Source: Balamuthia mandrillaris
Taxonomy: Eukaryota; Discosea; Longamoebia; Balamuthiidae
Reading direction: 5' to 3'
Assembly: GCA_031835245.1 (NCBI GenBank)
Contig: JAVKOQ010000164.1
Span: 2,501-66,500, forward strand
Length of the DNA: 64,000 nucleotides
The position numbers were made by a program, and so were the translations under genes. Of this stretch, positions 19,163-30,890 are shown piece by piece. Under the pieces are notes generated by a model. The model saw only the letters and a program-made list of their open reading frames with translations, was not told the origin of the DNA and ran no database searches. Within the stretch, counting starts at the first letter, position 1. Each line of letters begins with the position of its first letter.

Positions 19163-22100
19163 AAAGAAAGAAAATGAAAAGACGTAAAAAAAAAATAAAA
19201 GAACTAAGAACAAAAAGAGGTACTTACAAAAAGTCGACGAGAACATCCAAATGATGGGTAGGTGCAAAGTCCTCCAAGGCGGCGTTGCCCCACCCATCGG
19301 CCACCTCCTCCAAGAACTGCTGCACCTTGCTCAGCGCTCGAAAGAGCTCCACCACGATCTCGTCCAACAGCTCTGCATTGGTAGCTACCCTATACAAGAA
19401 GGGAGCTACCAGCCGGCAGCCAAGATAGACGTGATGCAAGGAAGAGACGCGCATTGCACGCACAAAGGAGGGATAGATGAGGAAGTGTTCGATGGAACCG
19501 AATTGGAAAAAGTTGTGAAGGAGAAGAAGCGTTTGATTGGTGCTGTTGCTCATGAGAGAGGTTGAATTTAACGTGTAGTCGGAGAAGGCGAAACCACTAA
19601 AAGGTCCCATCATTGCTTTCAATCCTTCTGCGTCTTTATCTTCGTCGTTGTGAACTTGTTCCTCGTCCATTTTGTCTTCAATCTGTATTTCTTCTTCCAT
19701 TTCTTCTTGCTGTTTCTTGTTTGTTTGGAAGAAGGTAGAACTGAGAAAGAGAGAAGTAGAGGCGGAGAGGAGAGGGCTTTGGTTAAAGAAGAGAATGGCG
19801 CGTTCGTAGATGGGTTTGTGGAAAGGTTTTGGTAATGAGGCTAACAGCAGACTGGCTGCACTTATTTGTGAATAAGTTGGAATGGAGCGTTCTTCTTTGT
19901 CCCTGTTATTAGCTACATTTTCTGCATGTGTCCAAGAATCAAACTCAGAAGCAGAAGAAGCAGAACGAGGAACCGAAGATGAAGAAGATGGGAGTGACGT
20001 GTTGTTTTGGGTTGAATGTTGTGACTGTTGAGATGATTGCGATTGTGGTTGAGACTGAGAATGATCTCCGATTTCCTCATTTTCGTTTTGACTTTGGGTG
20101 TTTTCATCAACTTGATCATGTTCATGGTCATCTTCGAACAAAGAGAGAAAAGGTTGCTGTTGACTGTGATCTTGAGGAGTGGCAGCAGAAGGATGAGATG
20201 CTTCGGAAGGAGTAGTTGCAAAAGAGAACGGGGTTATCACATCCTCTCTACTTTCGTGTGTGTGTGAATCACGAGAAAACGAATAAGAAGAAGCTGATGA
20301 CGAAGAAGATGATGAAGAGGAAGAAGCTGAAGAAGGAGACGAAGAGGGAAGAATGACATCCAGAAGGTGAGTTGCGATTTCCGTTGGTGAAAGAGGAAGT
20401 AGCAGGAGTTCTAACAAAGCTGTGGTAATGGCCTCTTCTGACTTGTTTGGAAACTCTTCAAAGAGTTGAAGTGAAGAAGTGGTTTGATAACAGATTGGAA
20501 CTGGATGTTCGGTTTGCACGTGTCCCGCCACGTGCTGTAACAGTGTACGAAAGTAGGAAGAAGTGGAGATGTGAGACATATCTCTTGTTTGACAATATTG
20601 TTGAAAGTAAGGACTGAAACGAGGTGATACTCCTTCTAAAATCGACAGAAAAAAAGTGAGTTCTTTTAGGAACCACAAAGAACAAAGAAACAGATGAAAA
20701 ACGTACGCAAAAGAGAAAGCAACTGAAGTTTGAAGGCAGGTTGTTTCATAACCTCCGAATCAAAGTAATAGAGCATTAAGTGGGTCACGAACGTGATGGG
20801 GGCATGATGATATTTGTAAAGAGGAGCACAAACGTTTATCAAGCCCTCAAAGAGCTCAACACGCTCTTTTTCCACCAATCGACCAAACAACAGGTCCAAA
20901 ATGGGCAACATGCGTAAACAAATGTTACCAAAGTACACAGGCAGTATGCGTTCTCTGTTGTTTCCGAAAGAGAAGAGTGGAAAGAGGGAGAAACTGCATA
21001 GTGAGAACGGAAGGAGAGAACGAGTAGAGAGGTAAACGCACTCAACACCAGAGACTTCGATGCCTTCAGGGCACTTATCATGAAACTCTTTGTGATGCGC
21101 AAATGGGTTCTCGTCCCTCCAAAAATCAGGTCTAACCTGTAGCGATCTGAAAAAGTTGACACGACCAACAAAGTTCATGTCTTTCAGCAAGAGGTATTCC
21201 AACAGTGCGAATGAGTTTGGATCGCCATCGCTGTCAGCCAAAGCCAGCACCAGGTTTTCGAGGTTTAATACTTGGTAGTTCCAAACAAGTAAGCCAAGGA
21301 GATTGCCCGCCTATGTAAAGAATAAGAGAAGATAGAATTACTGATTGATACAAAGAAAGGTACAGCAGAAAGAAGATGAATAGGGAGATGAAGGAAGAGG
21401 AGGAGGAGGAGAACAAGGTGTGTTTACGTGTTGTATAGCAAGTTGTGAAGCGGGCTCTCTCAATCCAAAGCTAGAGGACAGCGCATGCTCTGGTTGTAGC
21501 AGATCCAAAAGAAAGTCTACCAGCACGTAATGAAACGCGGTGACTTCTCTAGGAGTAAACCTTTTGAGAATGCAAAGCACATTCTGTGGAATGAGGGTGG
21601 TGCTGCCAACTACCTGCTGTTGTCCTAAGTTCAACAGCAACAACCAGATTTCACAGAGAAACAAACGACGAGCATAGGGATTGGCTGCGTAGTACTGCAC
21701 CAGCGTCCGCTTCTGTAGTTCTCTTTCTTGGAGAGGATTGGTGCCGCGATGATAAGTTTTGCCAAATATTGCGATTTGAATAGCGTTCTCGTTTCTCTTC
21801 AGTTCTTCTTCCACCTTGAATGTATTTATTATTATTTTTGTGTTTTGTTTTTTTTTTTTTTAATTGTAAGCAATGAAGTAAGAGGCTCAGGACAAAATAG
21901 AGGAGGCAAACCATTTCTCGAGTAACAGTATTTTTCTTTGGAATGCTGTTCTGAAGGTAAAAGTCTTTCATAAGGTCAGGAAAATACTTCAGCGTACTTT
22001 GAGACCACACATGAGGGCTTTAAAGAAACGGGGGAAAAACATGTTGTCATAAAAGAGCAACAGAGTGGTTTGACGAAAGAAGAAATAGGCAAACCTCATC

Positions 22101-25100
22101 TCAAATAGCCGCGATAATAATCTGGGCAACTTCTTCGTTTGATCATAACTGCTTATTCCTCTATTTGTTTTAAATCAAAGGAAATTAACCGTTAGAGGTT
22201 ATGAGAAAGATGTACGTTTGAAAAACGTACTTTGTCTTCAAAGTTCTCGCCAGGCCTAAAATAAGAGTTCGGTTGAGCGTTTCGCCAAAGTCTATTTCAT
22301 CAGTAGCTTCAGAAAAGGAAATGACCTCTCCCAACGATTGACTCAACTTAATCAACAGATTCTCCAAGGAGTGAAAGAGCTGATGATGGCTTGTGCTTAT
22401 TACCTTCTGATACAAGTCCAAGAACAAATTCTTTATGCTATCATGATACCTATGTTTACATAACACAAAATAGAGGCTTACACAACAGCAAAGAAGAGAA
22501 ATGAAACAAGAAGAAACCAAATAGGGAGAGCAGAACAAACTTGAAGAAGCGGATAAGACGAAAGTTGAGAAGTTCTAAGACAGTATGCACTACAGGTGGA
22601 TCTTCCAACGTCCTCAAAACATTACAAAAACGAAAACGATTTCTCCTATTTGAGTATCATCATTACCGAAAGTGACAGCGAAGGATAGAGTGGAGAGAAA
22701 GAGAGAACGAAAGAACGTACGTATAAGAAGTAACATAAATGAGGCGAGCATACGTCTCGATGATGGCGGGAGACAGAACAGTACCATGAACAAACGCTGC
22801 GTTTTCACCTCCGCCAGAAAGTGATTTGCCTTTGTTAAGGAAGAGAGGTGCCTCTATCAAGTCCAATACCCTCATTCGAGTTCTGGTAGTCATCAGGAAC
22901 AACAACATGGTTGGAAGAGGACGTGGATCTCCGGAAAATGGAATTCCACCTGGTAGAAACGATTGTGCATTGCTCCCTTTTTTTTGTTTGGTTTAGAACG
23001 TAGAATTATTATTACTTTTGTGCTTGTTGAGATATGGAGAAAGAGATAAATACAGAATCACAAAGAAAGAAACAAAGGACAAGAAATAAAGGAAGGAAGA
23101 AGAAGAATACTTGTTAGAGTGTCGAAAATGGCAACAGCGATAGGCTGAGATGTGAAGTTTGTTAACAACACAAACTTCCACAATGTGGCCATCGGCAAAT
23201 TGTAAAAGTCAAGATTCTTTCCATGGTTCTCTGCGAGTTAAATGATCACATAAGAAAATATGCAACAAAACACGTGAGATTTTTAAGTACCAGTTACATT
23301 CCACCATTCACGATAAGCTGTTGTTTCTTTTAGCGCGTTGTCAACAAGGTGAAGTATATTTGCCGGAATATACCTCGTTACGTCTATTTTTATATTTGAA
23401 TCTTGCACGTGATGTACTCGAAATAACTTTGTTCAAAGTTGTCAACAAGCAATCAAATGAAAGAGAAGAAAGAAAACGTACGAGACAGTCGAAAGAGGCA
23501 TCCCTAAGCTCAAATGGAGAAGCTTTTGGCTGTTCCATGTTGTAAAAGTCCAGCAGGCGAATAAACAACCGTCCACCACCAACTGTCAAGTCATTAATAA
23601 ATAATTTCTTAATGTGCTCTAGCGCTGTTTATCACAAGTTATGGAAGAATAATGAAAAATGCAAACTAATAGAATAAAGAATTAAGCCCAACGTTAAGAA
23701 AAGGCGAGCAGGAAGAAAAGGATACGAAGGCATTGGATAATCAACCAAAGAATAATATTGTTCTTGATTTTACTACCTTGAACACGTGCTCTAGATAAAG
23801 TGAGCAGAAACTGTGGAAAGTCTATTAACCTAGTTGCCAAGGTTAGACAATTTCAAAAACAACAAGAGAACAGAACGAAAAATACGTCACTTGTTGTCCA
23901 CAAAAGCAAAGAACTGGTCAGCGAACCATTGCCACTGCCCCCACCACGCATCACAAAACTCTTCCAACGATTTTCCTTCTGCATTCTTCTGATCTGTGAA
24001 TGATGTTATTCATCAGTAGAAGGTAAAAACAACATTGAAAAGAAGAAGAAAAATAAAGCAACCATACCAAAAGATTCTATCAATTGAACAATGCGCATGA
24101 CCGTTGCTTCCATCAACAAACTAGAGGGCGTGCCAACAGTGGTGAGACCACCAGCGCCAGTAGCATTTTGTGTACTTGAGGCCAACAGTTCTGGATTTCC
24201 TGTTAGCACTTGCATCTTGAAGACGTGGAGAGGTGCTCGTTGACATAGTAGCTGCACTAACGCGTACTTGAACTGGTCACGAGGAGACGGCAGTATTTTC
24301 TTGGAGAACCAACGAGAAATGAGAAAGATGAAATGAGATGACAAAGCGTACGAGGAGAGAGAGAGAACCTCATCGATGATCGAATATTTCTTTGACACTT
24401 TATTCATAGCACTGAGCTCCTCTGCTCTTGAAGGACCAAACAAGCGACATCGCTCCGCTGAACCTAAAACACAAGCGCCAACTCTAAAATTAATATTGTT
24501 CAAAAGGAGAAAGAGAGAGAGAGAGAGAGAGAGAACAGAGATGAATAAAAACAAAATAAAATGGAATGCTAACCGGTAACAGTGAACATAGAAAGCAGAT
24601 TGGTCTTGTGAATATGCAACGAGTTGATGAAAGGCTCCAGCATCCAATGAGGCGGTTGAGATTTCTCCAAGTATGGCTTCAACTGTATTTCACATTTCAC
24701 GGGTATCATTAACGAGAAGAAAGAAGGATGAAAGACGGAGACGACCAGAGAAGCAAGACAAAAGAGCACACTGAAGAACAAAGCCAAAAAAAAAAAAACA
24801 GAAAGCAAAGAGGAGCATAAAGAGAGTGATCTACCTCCGTGTAAAGCAAGTAATGCGGTAAATAAGCTTTGCGCTTTGTCATTTCCTCCTCTTCCTCCTC
24901 GCAACCTCCTCCTCTTCCTCCTCCCTCCCACACCAACGAACCCGTCATCAAGGAACCACCACCATCCCCAAAAGAAGAGAAAGGAGAAGAAGAAGCATCA
25001 AAGGAGGCGAGCGGCAGCAACGAGCCAATCTCATCCGTTGTCATAAGGCCGTCCAGAGTGGCGACGGCTCTCCGCAACAGGGCGTACTGATGAGGCTCCA

Positions 25101-25677
25101 GCGCCACCGCCATGCTGCCGTTGATCTCGGTGATGAGCTTCCTCAGAGGCTCGCCCCAGAGGTGGGGCTCCTGCGGGAAAGCGCAAGCCAAGTCCTGCAC
25201 CAGCTGAAGCAGGAGGGACCAGGACCTGATTTCTTGCTGCTGTTGATGGTGGTGCCGCTGCTGTCGCTGCTCCTCTTCGTCCTCCTCGCTGTGAGCGCTG
25301 CCGTCCGCAGAGCCAAGAGCGAACCAAGAGCTCTCCAACGGGGCGTCTGGTATGGTGGCCGTTGTTGAAGTAGAAGAAGCAGGAGTGGAAGCACTTTCCA
25401 CGTTGTTGGTGGTGGTGGTTGTTGTTGTGGCCGATTTGCCTTTGTCAGTGTCTTCATCAGCGAGGGATTCCTCTGAAGTGGTGGTGGTGGAGGCGGAGGC
25501 TTCGCCCTTTCGTTGTGAGGCAATGGGTGCGTTGGCGTTCTGCCTGAAGGCGAGCGTAGGATGGGAGAGGAGGTGATGCAGCTCTTCCAGTGAAGGCTTT
25601 TGTCCCCTTGCAAGCGCGTCAGAGAACGCCAGCACCTGCTCTCGCAAGGTAGCCAGCGCTTCTCCTTTGCTCTCCAT
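18889..25677 (-). CDS. MED23: Mediator complex subunit 23 (MED23)
   Basis: A multi-exon minus gene of roughly 18 exons; the first exon is 24835-25677 and the last two are 19228-20635 and 18889-19096. MED23 is a Mediator tail subunit that links activators to RNA polymerase II. Diagnostic blocks in order are YLPHYLLYTEV-LKPYLEKSQPPHWML, VLSPAIIETYARLIYVTS, LNRTLILGLARTLKT, RILPVYFGNICLRMLPILD, APLYKYHHAPITFVTHLMLY and the end block DFFYHCTC...ARETMQDIIRGMPSALR. Each aligns by eye with human MED23 in the same order. Lineage-specific insertions include a Ser/Thr-rich acidic segment in exon 1 and a long Ser/Gln/Asp-rich insert at about 19640-20380. A (GA)n run (CT in sense) lies in the last intron. 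Confidence 0.85.
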
Positions 25678-25795
25678 CTTCTCTTCTTCCTTTTTTTTTT
25701 TTTTGCGTTGGGTTATATCGTGTCGTCATGAGGGCGTGTCACAAGTCGGGATATATGTTGGTGCTTCTTGGAAATCAACGATTTTCACTGAACTT

Positions 25796-25868
25796 GGCGC
25801 CATGGCGTAGTTGGCAGCGCGTCTCCCTAGTAAGGAGAAGGTCGTGGGTTCGAATCCCACTGGTGCCT
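25796..25868 (+). tRNA. tRNA-Thr (anticodon AGT), copy 1
   Basis: A 73-base intronless cloverleaf. Acceptor GGCGCCA/TGGTGCC, anticodon stem TCTCC/GGAGA with loop CTAGTAA, T-arm GTGGG-TTCGAAT-CCCAC. A T-run from 25874 is a likely Pol III terminator. It is identical to copy 2, 168 bases downstream. Confidence 0.96.
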
Positions 25869-25963
25869 CTTTCTTTTTTTAAATTGCCTTTTTTTGCCTG
25901 ATCTTCATCATTCCACATTTTATCTATCTTATTCCGTTAGATCATCAATTTAGTTCCAGATCA

Positions 25964-26036
25964 GGCGCCATGGCGTAGTTGGCAGCGCGTCTCCCTAGTA
26001 AGGAGAAGGTCGTGGGTTCGAATCCCACTGGTGCCT
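25964..26036 (+). tRNA. tRNA-Thr (anticodon AGT), copy 2
   Basis: Identical over 73 bases to copy 1; flanking sequences differ, so only the gene itself is conserved. A T-run terminator starts at its last base (26036-26042). Confidence 0.96.
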
Positions 26037-26440
26037 TTTTTTAAAATATAATTTTTTCCTCCTCTCTTCTTGCTTCGCCAAAAGAACAGCAGCCCCTGAC
26101 TTTCGCTTGCCTCTTCTATCGCGTTCCTCTTGACCTTACGCCATGGCGCGGTGGGGATTGTGGCTGCCGTGGTTGTGCTTCTTGGCACCCCTTGAGAGGT
26201 TCGTGTGGTACATGAAGGCGGGCAGTAAAACTTTGCGTGGAAGGCCTGGAGAATGCCACTCATACCCAGCTCGCTTGTCTTCTGGCTTCTCCTCTTCCAA
26301 TAAGAATAGGGTAGTTCTCTCCCAATAAAACATTTTTGTTTCTAATTTTAGAGTTTCTCTCTGGTCCGCAACCTATAAAAGAGAAAAGTTGCGCAGAATA
26401 AAAAGCCAAGGCTCCACTTGGAAGCTCGGACTCCAAAAAA

Positions 26441-27651
26441 ATGATGATCCGTGCCAGAAGACAAATGCTTCGCGAGAAGCTGCTTTCTTTGGAGAAGATG
26501 ATGCTCAAACAAAAACTCCTCTCGTACTCCAAGCTGCGCGATATAGCTTTGTTCGCTCTCAGTAACGCTCAGGTAATGGCGTTGAAGTTACGCGTTACTA
26601 CACCCTTCCACTAACAGGACGTTGTTAACAACGCTACAAAAAGCACGCCCAGCTTATTGTGGGAGTCATCGCAGAGTTTATAGACAACTGTGAGGAAGGA
26701 GCTGCCTCTGCGGGGTACTATGTTGTGGACATTATTTGTAGAAAGGACGAAACCCACGCCGAAAAGCCAAGGTCTCTTGCTTTGCTCTTTTTTTTTGTTC
26801 TTTCGATCTGGTTCACACAAACAAATAAAAGGCTGCAGTATGCGCGCATTTCGTATGTGTTGGCATTTGAGGAGCGACTGCCTGAAACGTTTGAAATAAC
26901 ATTCCCAAAAGTTATGCGAAGACCGGTAATGCCATCGCTCTCCTCCCTCTTCTTATTTTTGGTTCTTCTTTGTTTGTGATCTTTTTTCCTGTTCTTTTTT
27001 TCTTCTTCCTTCTTCCTTCCTTCTAACTTCCCATAACGCTCATTCTCCATCGCTAAAGGACATTGAGCAACAAATCCTAAAGCTAATCATTCATTGGCAA
27101 GAACATAACGTGTTCTCTCAATCAGCCATCTCCAGGTTTATCAAACCTTACAAAGGTCGCTCCGAGTTGGTCAACTCTTTACCACGAGTAAATTCTGTAA
27201 AAGACTTTACGAGTCTGTTGCTAAAAAGGAGAAACCATTGCAACAACAACGAGGGAGATGAAGACACACCACAAAAGAAGAAAGAGAAGGACGAGAACGA
27301 GAGCAACGAGGAGAACAGAGAGACGAAGAAGAAGGCAAACACCCTACCGACCAGTCAGGTGAGATTGGTTCGTAGCTGCTCTGGCTTTTTCGAACAATTG
27401 ACACATAATGCGCCTAGTTTTGCAGGCTTGGCAGGTACGCAACACAAAAAACAAACAAAACAAATAAAGCACGAAACAACACAACACAGCCACATAAACA
27501 ACAACACCCAAACAAACAAAAAAACACGCAACAAAACATTTTACAGCAAAAGATAAACTTACATTTTGCCTTCTTTGCAATGTTCAGAGCCGCTAACTCC
27601 ACGTGGGGCAAAACCACCCTCCGCCTCTCGGAAGTTGTTGCCTATTCCTGA
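26441..27651 (+). CDS. CTD-interacting domain (CID) protein, RPRD/SCAF-like
   Basis: Exons 26441-26572, 26644-26771, 26832-26925 and 27059-27358 or longer. CID domains bind the phosphorylated C-terminal repeats of RNA polymerase II. The core reads KLRDIALFALSNAQ-HAQLIVGVIAEFIDNC, then YYVVDIICRKDETHAEK, LQYARISYVLAFEERLPETF and IEQQILKLIIHWQEHNVFSQ. This is the order expected of the eight-helix CID: the helix pair, 'LY.iDsI', then 'k.ki.kll..W....vf'. A Lys/Glu-rich charged segment follows at about residues 180-215. The C-terminal end is unsettled: exon 4 may end at the donor at 27359, or read on to 27432, or stay open to 27556. The stop at 27649-27651 is reached by splicing to 27545. Confidence 0.65.
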
Positions 27652-27794
27652 ATGATAATTCTAATAATGGAGAGTTAGTCTTGGTTAAATTGGTGTAAGG
27701 CAGAATGCACTGGCTTGTAGCTGTTTGTGCTTTTAAGTGCTGTGGCTTTGTTTTCTGTTTCTATCAATGAATCCTGGTTGCCAATTCATTTTCA

Positions 27795-28742
27795 TTATCT
27801 CTTATCTCCAAGAAACTGTGTTGTCCTCAACTCTACAAGCCATTCGTTCAACACCGTCTCTTCTGTACATACCGGCAACTCTCTCCACCGCCACTTTCTT
27901 TCTTCTGCATCCCCTGCTTCTTTCATTCTCTCCTCCTCTTCATGTTGTTTTTGCGCTTCTTCTTGTCCTTTTCGTTTTCCTTCTTCTTGTGCAATGAACG
28001 CCTCTATCCGTTGCACTCTCTCTTCCACTCTCTCCACGACCGAACGAGGCTCCACCTCCTCCTGCCGAATGCGAACGAGCTCCTCCCTCTTCCGACTGCC
28101 CTCCCGCAGCCACACCTTGGGCCGTTTGCCCTTGAGCAGACGCTCCGCCTCCCAAAGCAAGCGCAGCGTGTGATAGATGCGCTTGCCTTTGAGGCGCTTC
28201 TTGCGTTTGGCCTGTTTGATCTGACTTTTGATGTAGTCCAAGTAACCGATGACCACCCTTTTTTGAAAAGGATGAGTAAAAAGGCCTTTCTACTTTGTAT
28301 GCGCAAGAAAATAAAAAACGTACTTTTGCGTTAAGAGGCTCTGTTGAAAGGTCTCATCCAAAAAGATCTGCCGCCACTCGCTCCCCTCGTCGAACTCGAT
28401 GGTGCCCATGCGCAGCATTTCCGCCACGTTGGCGAACACGATCTCCATCATGAACGGATTGCCGGCAAGCAACAGCTGGCAGAACCTCTTGGCCTCGTAG
28501 AGGGTGATGTCGGGCTCGGGCTCGCCGGGGAGGTGGTTGAGGCAGTCCGCCGGTGGGCCGTTCAGGGAGAGCAGCTCCTCGCTGGGGGCCAGAAAGACGC
28601 CCATATAGTCGTAGTCGCTGCCCTCGTGGGCGAGGTTGTAGGCTTGGCTGCCCATGACCATGGCCATGAGCACGCGGCCGCGTGCGTTGCGGCGGTCCAA
28701 GTAGAGGCGCGCTTGACGGAGCGGCTTCTCCTCCTCTTTCAT
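27795..28742 (-). CDS. Predicted nucleotidyltransferase of the Pol-beta superfamily (COG3541/RlaP-like)
   Basis: Two exons, 28324-28742 and 27795-28257, total 882 bases, 293 residues. The nucleotidyltransferase signature is G31-S-Q-A-Y followed by D43-Y-D45 (GSQAYNLAHEGSDYDYMGVF), the GS...DxD metal and nucleotide site. Next come DITLYEAKRFCQLLLAGNPF and MEIVF, typical of the RlaP-like 'predicted nucleotidyltransferase' family (PF10127), associated in bacteria and phages with RNA repair. The second exon encodes VIGYLDYIKSQIKQAKRKK, a helical Lys/Arg-rich region and a long Glu/Arg coiled coil. The eukaryotic substrate is unknown. Upstream, 239 bases separate it from a small plus-strand gene, so the promoter is probably shared. 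Confidence 0.75.
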
Positions 28743-28981
28743 TCTCTTCTGGGTTGGCTCTCAAATAACTGCAGAAGTTTAGCACCCATTGACCATGAAT
28801 CATGCACAATTTGTCCAAAAATCATGAATGATCTTTGATCGAGATTAAATTGGAGCACATTTCGACCAGAACTATTGCGCATTTCCTGACCATGTAAGAT
28901 TGATAATCTCTCGATCGATTATTCGCCAATGGAAAATCAAAGCGGTAAAAACAAAACGGAGCAAGGCGCCGATTGAGCAAG

Positions 28982-29194
28982 ATGTCGGGCGACGAGAACG
29001 CGGTGGACATTGCGCTCACGTTGGAGGGGGTTTGCTACGTGGGAGAGCCCTGGTGTGCCACCACAGCGCAGGCCGAGCGCTTGTTGACCGAAATTCAGCA
29101 CAGGAACTTCGTCTTCACCAAACCGATCGAAAGCGTCATCTGCGTGGAGACGGAGAGCGGCAAGAAGTTCACCCTGATCCGGAAAGAGGAGTAG
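28982..29194 (+). CDS. Small protein of unknown function (70 aa)
   Basis: A single exon of 70 residues from ATG 28982 to TAG 29194. The sequence is compact, with balanced composition and codon use like its neighbours (VDIALTLEGVCYVGEPWC, then KKFTLIRKEE). It has no signal peptide, membrane helix or recognised motif apart from two nearby cysteines. It is divergent from the nucleotidyltransferase gene. I do not recognise the family. Confidence 0.5.
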   Translation: MSGDENAVDIALTLEGVCYVGEPWCATTAQAERLLTEIQHRNFVFTKPIESVICVETESGKKFTLIRKEE

Positions 29195-29309
29195 AGCGCA
29201 CCATTTTGTTTTGTATGTCCTTGTACCTTTCACCCCCAACTCTGCTCGATGTTAGTTGAATATATTACTGTTTCGCTTCTTGTTCGTTTTTCGTTTCGTT
29301 TCATTCCGT

Positions 29310-30623
29310 TTATTGCCTTTTCTTGTTGATGAAGTTTTTCTGGTGCTGTTGTTGCTTTTGTTGTCTGAGCCGCAACCAACGCAACACGCTCGTTCTCAAT
29401 CCTCTATGATCAAACGCCACACCAACCACCAACACCATCACCACTTGAAGCAACAGAATGACTCCCAACCACTTGTTCCGAAAGACCATATGATTAAAGT
29501 CGAGGCGAGAGCACATGCGAAGGAGATAGAGCCCATGCAAGAGTTGCAGCATCAACACCAACACATGACTCCAATCGCAAAGCTGATGCAGTCGATCCGG
29601 AAGAAAACGAAAGAAACTTCGTTTTGATGAAGAAGAGGAAGAAGGAACTAAGATATGAAGAAGGTAGGTGAAGTAGAGCAGAGAGTCGATGGAGGAGCGA
29701 AGAAAGGTCCATGGGATGGCTTGCCCGTTGGGAGCGTACATCACGATGATCCACCAGAGAGTAAAGTCGGAGATGTGGAAGAAGAGATGCGGTATGTCTT
29801 TGTGATGGTCTTCTTTCCACATGATCACAATGTACTGAAAAGAAGAAGAACAAGAACGAGAACGAGAAGCAGAAGCATAACAAGAAGGACAAGAAGAAGC
29901 AGAATAAGTGAGAACGTGAGAAGAAGAATACGAATACGAGAAACGCGGGGAAGAGAGAAGACAACAAGAGAAGAGAAGGCAATAATAACAGCAAAGGTGC
30001 AACGAAAGAAAGACTGAAGCTAAGAGCAACAAAAAAGAAAGGGGCAGGAAACTATTTTACCGAGTCACCAACAGCGGCCAAGGCCTTCGCCAAGAGAAAG
30101 AGCCACAGGAGCTGCGCTATAGCCGTCCCCGCTTCATCATAAAACACCTCCGAGCAGGAGCTAGCATGCTCCCTGAACCTCGCCAGCGACAACGTCCAGG
30201 CGACATAGCCATGAAGCAGGACCATGAAGAGGTTGTGGAACAGCGCGAATGCTGTGAGCTCTCGGAAGCGAACGACAGGCTTGTTCCGCATGAAAGCCTT
30301 GCCCAAAAGACATTTACGTAAATGAGGCAAACGGCCAACGGAAGATAGGGGCTGCTCATCATAGGCCATGTCTTGACTCTCAAGTCTTTTTTGAAGAAAG
30401 TTGGAACAACAGTGGAAGTAAGAACGGGAAGGTAGACTAAAGGAGAAAAGAAAAAAAAAAGAGAAGTAATCGGACCGGCCATGCGAGAGAGCCATTCGTA
30501 GGTGGAAGCGTAGGTGTTGTCGTTGAAGCTGAAGGAGGTGGAAGAGACTACCGGCTCGGGGGCTTGTTGTACGAGCTCCTCCACGGGTTGACCGCCAAAC
30601 ACACGACCTCTCAGCCACTCCAT
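29310..30623 (-). CDS. ELO (fatty acid elongase)-like membrane protein with a degenerate histidine box; apparent frameshift
   Basis: Multipass membrane protein on minus, starting at ATG 30623. ELO enzymes are the ER condensing enzymes of very-long-chain fatty acid synthesis. Family pattern: SSPYLPLAVCLIYVNVF, then GKAFMRNKPVVRFREL...FHNLFMVLLHGYV, K-ALAAVGDS, HLFFHISDFTLWW and a late RNKWLGVILLLQ helix. The usual HxxHH box is HISDF here, so two catalytic histidines are absent, and the later NxxxH block reads SSIDS. The reading frame slips by one base between YVNVF and GKAFM at a T4 run near 30312-30320. A second intron joins VGDS (donor near 30060) to YIVIMW (acceptor near 29836). It is either a non-catalytic paralogue or a pseudogene. 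Confidence 0.55.
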
Positions 30624-30828
30624 TTTTGTTCTCTCTCTTCTCTCCTATGCTTTATCTTATTTTATTGCATTACATCCGCACACGTCACTTGTTACCTAAT
30701 TTACTATAACACACATCAGCGCCTTTACCCGATATCCTAATTAACAGTCTACGTCTACAATATCTAATTTTGGAAAAAGCTTCGTCATCAATTCTACTCG
30801 ACGGTTGCTCGATTAGTGGTCATTTTCT

Positions 30829-30840
30829 CACGTCGACGTG
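30829..30840. promoter_or_regulatory. Perfect 12-base palindrome CACGTCGACGTG upstream of SKI3
   Basis: A perfect inverted repeat centred on GTCGAC, ending 50 bases before the chosen SKI3 start codon. It contains the same GTCGAC core as the recurrent TGTCGACA element. Function is inferred from symmetry and position only. Confidence 0.3.
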
Positions 30841-30890
30841 AAAAAAAACCGAGCGCCTTGACAGAAGAAGTGAAACAACGAAGGAAGGGA

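Noticed and set aside
26143-26328. 61-codon plus frame starting MARWGLWLPW
   Set aside because: It is short and hydrophobic, with no continuation into the CID exons in frame; more likely leader sequence.
27942-28334. Plus-strand frames opposite the nucleotidyltransferase gene
   Set aside because: They are antisense shadows of the Lys/Glu-rich second exon.
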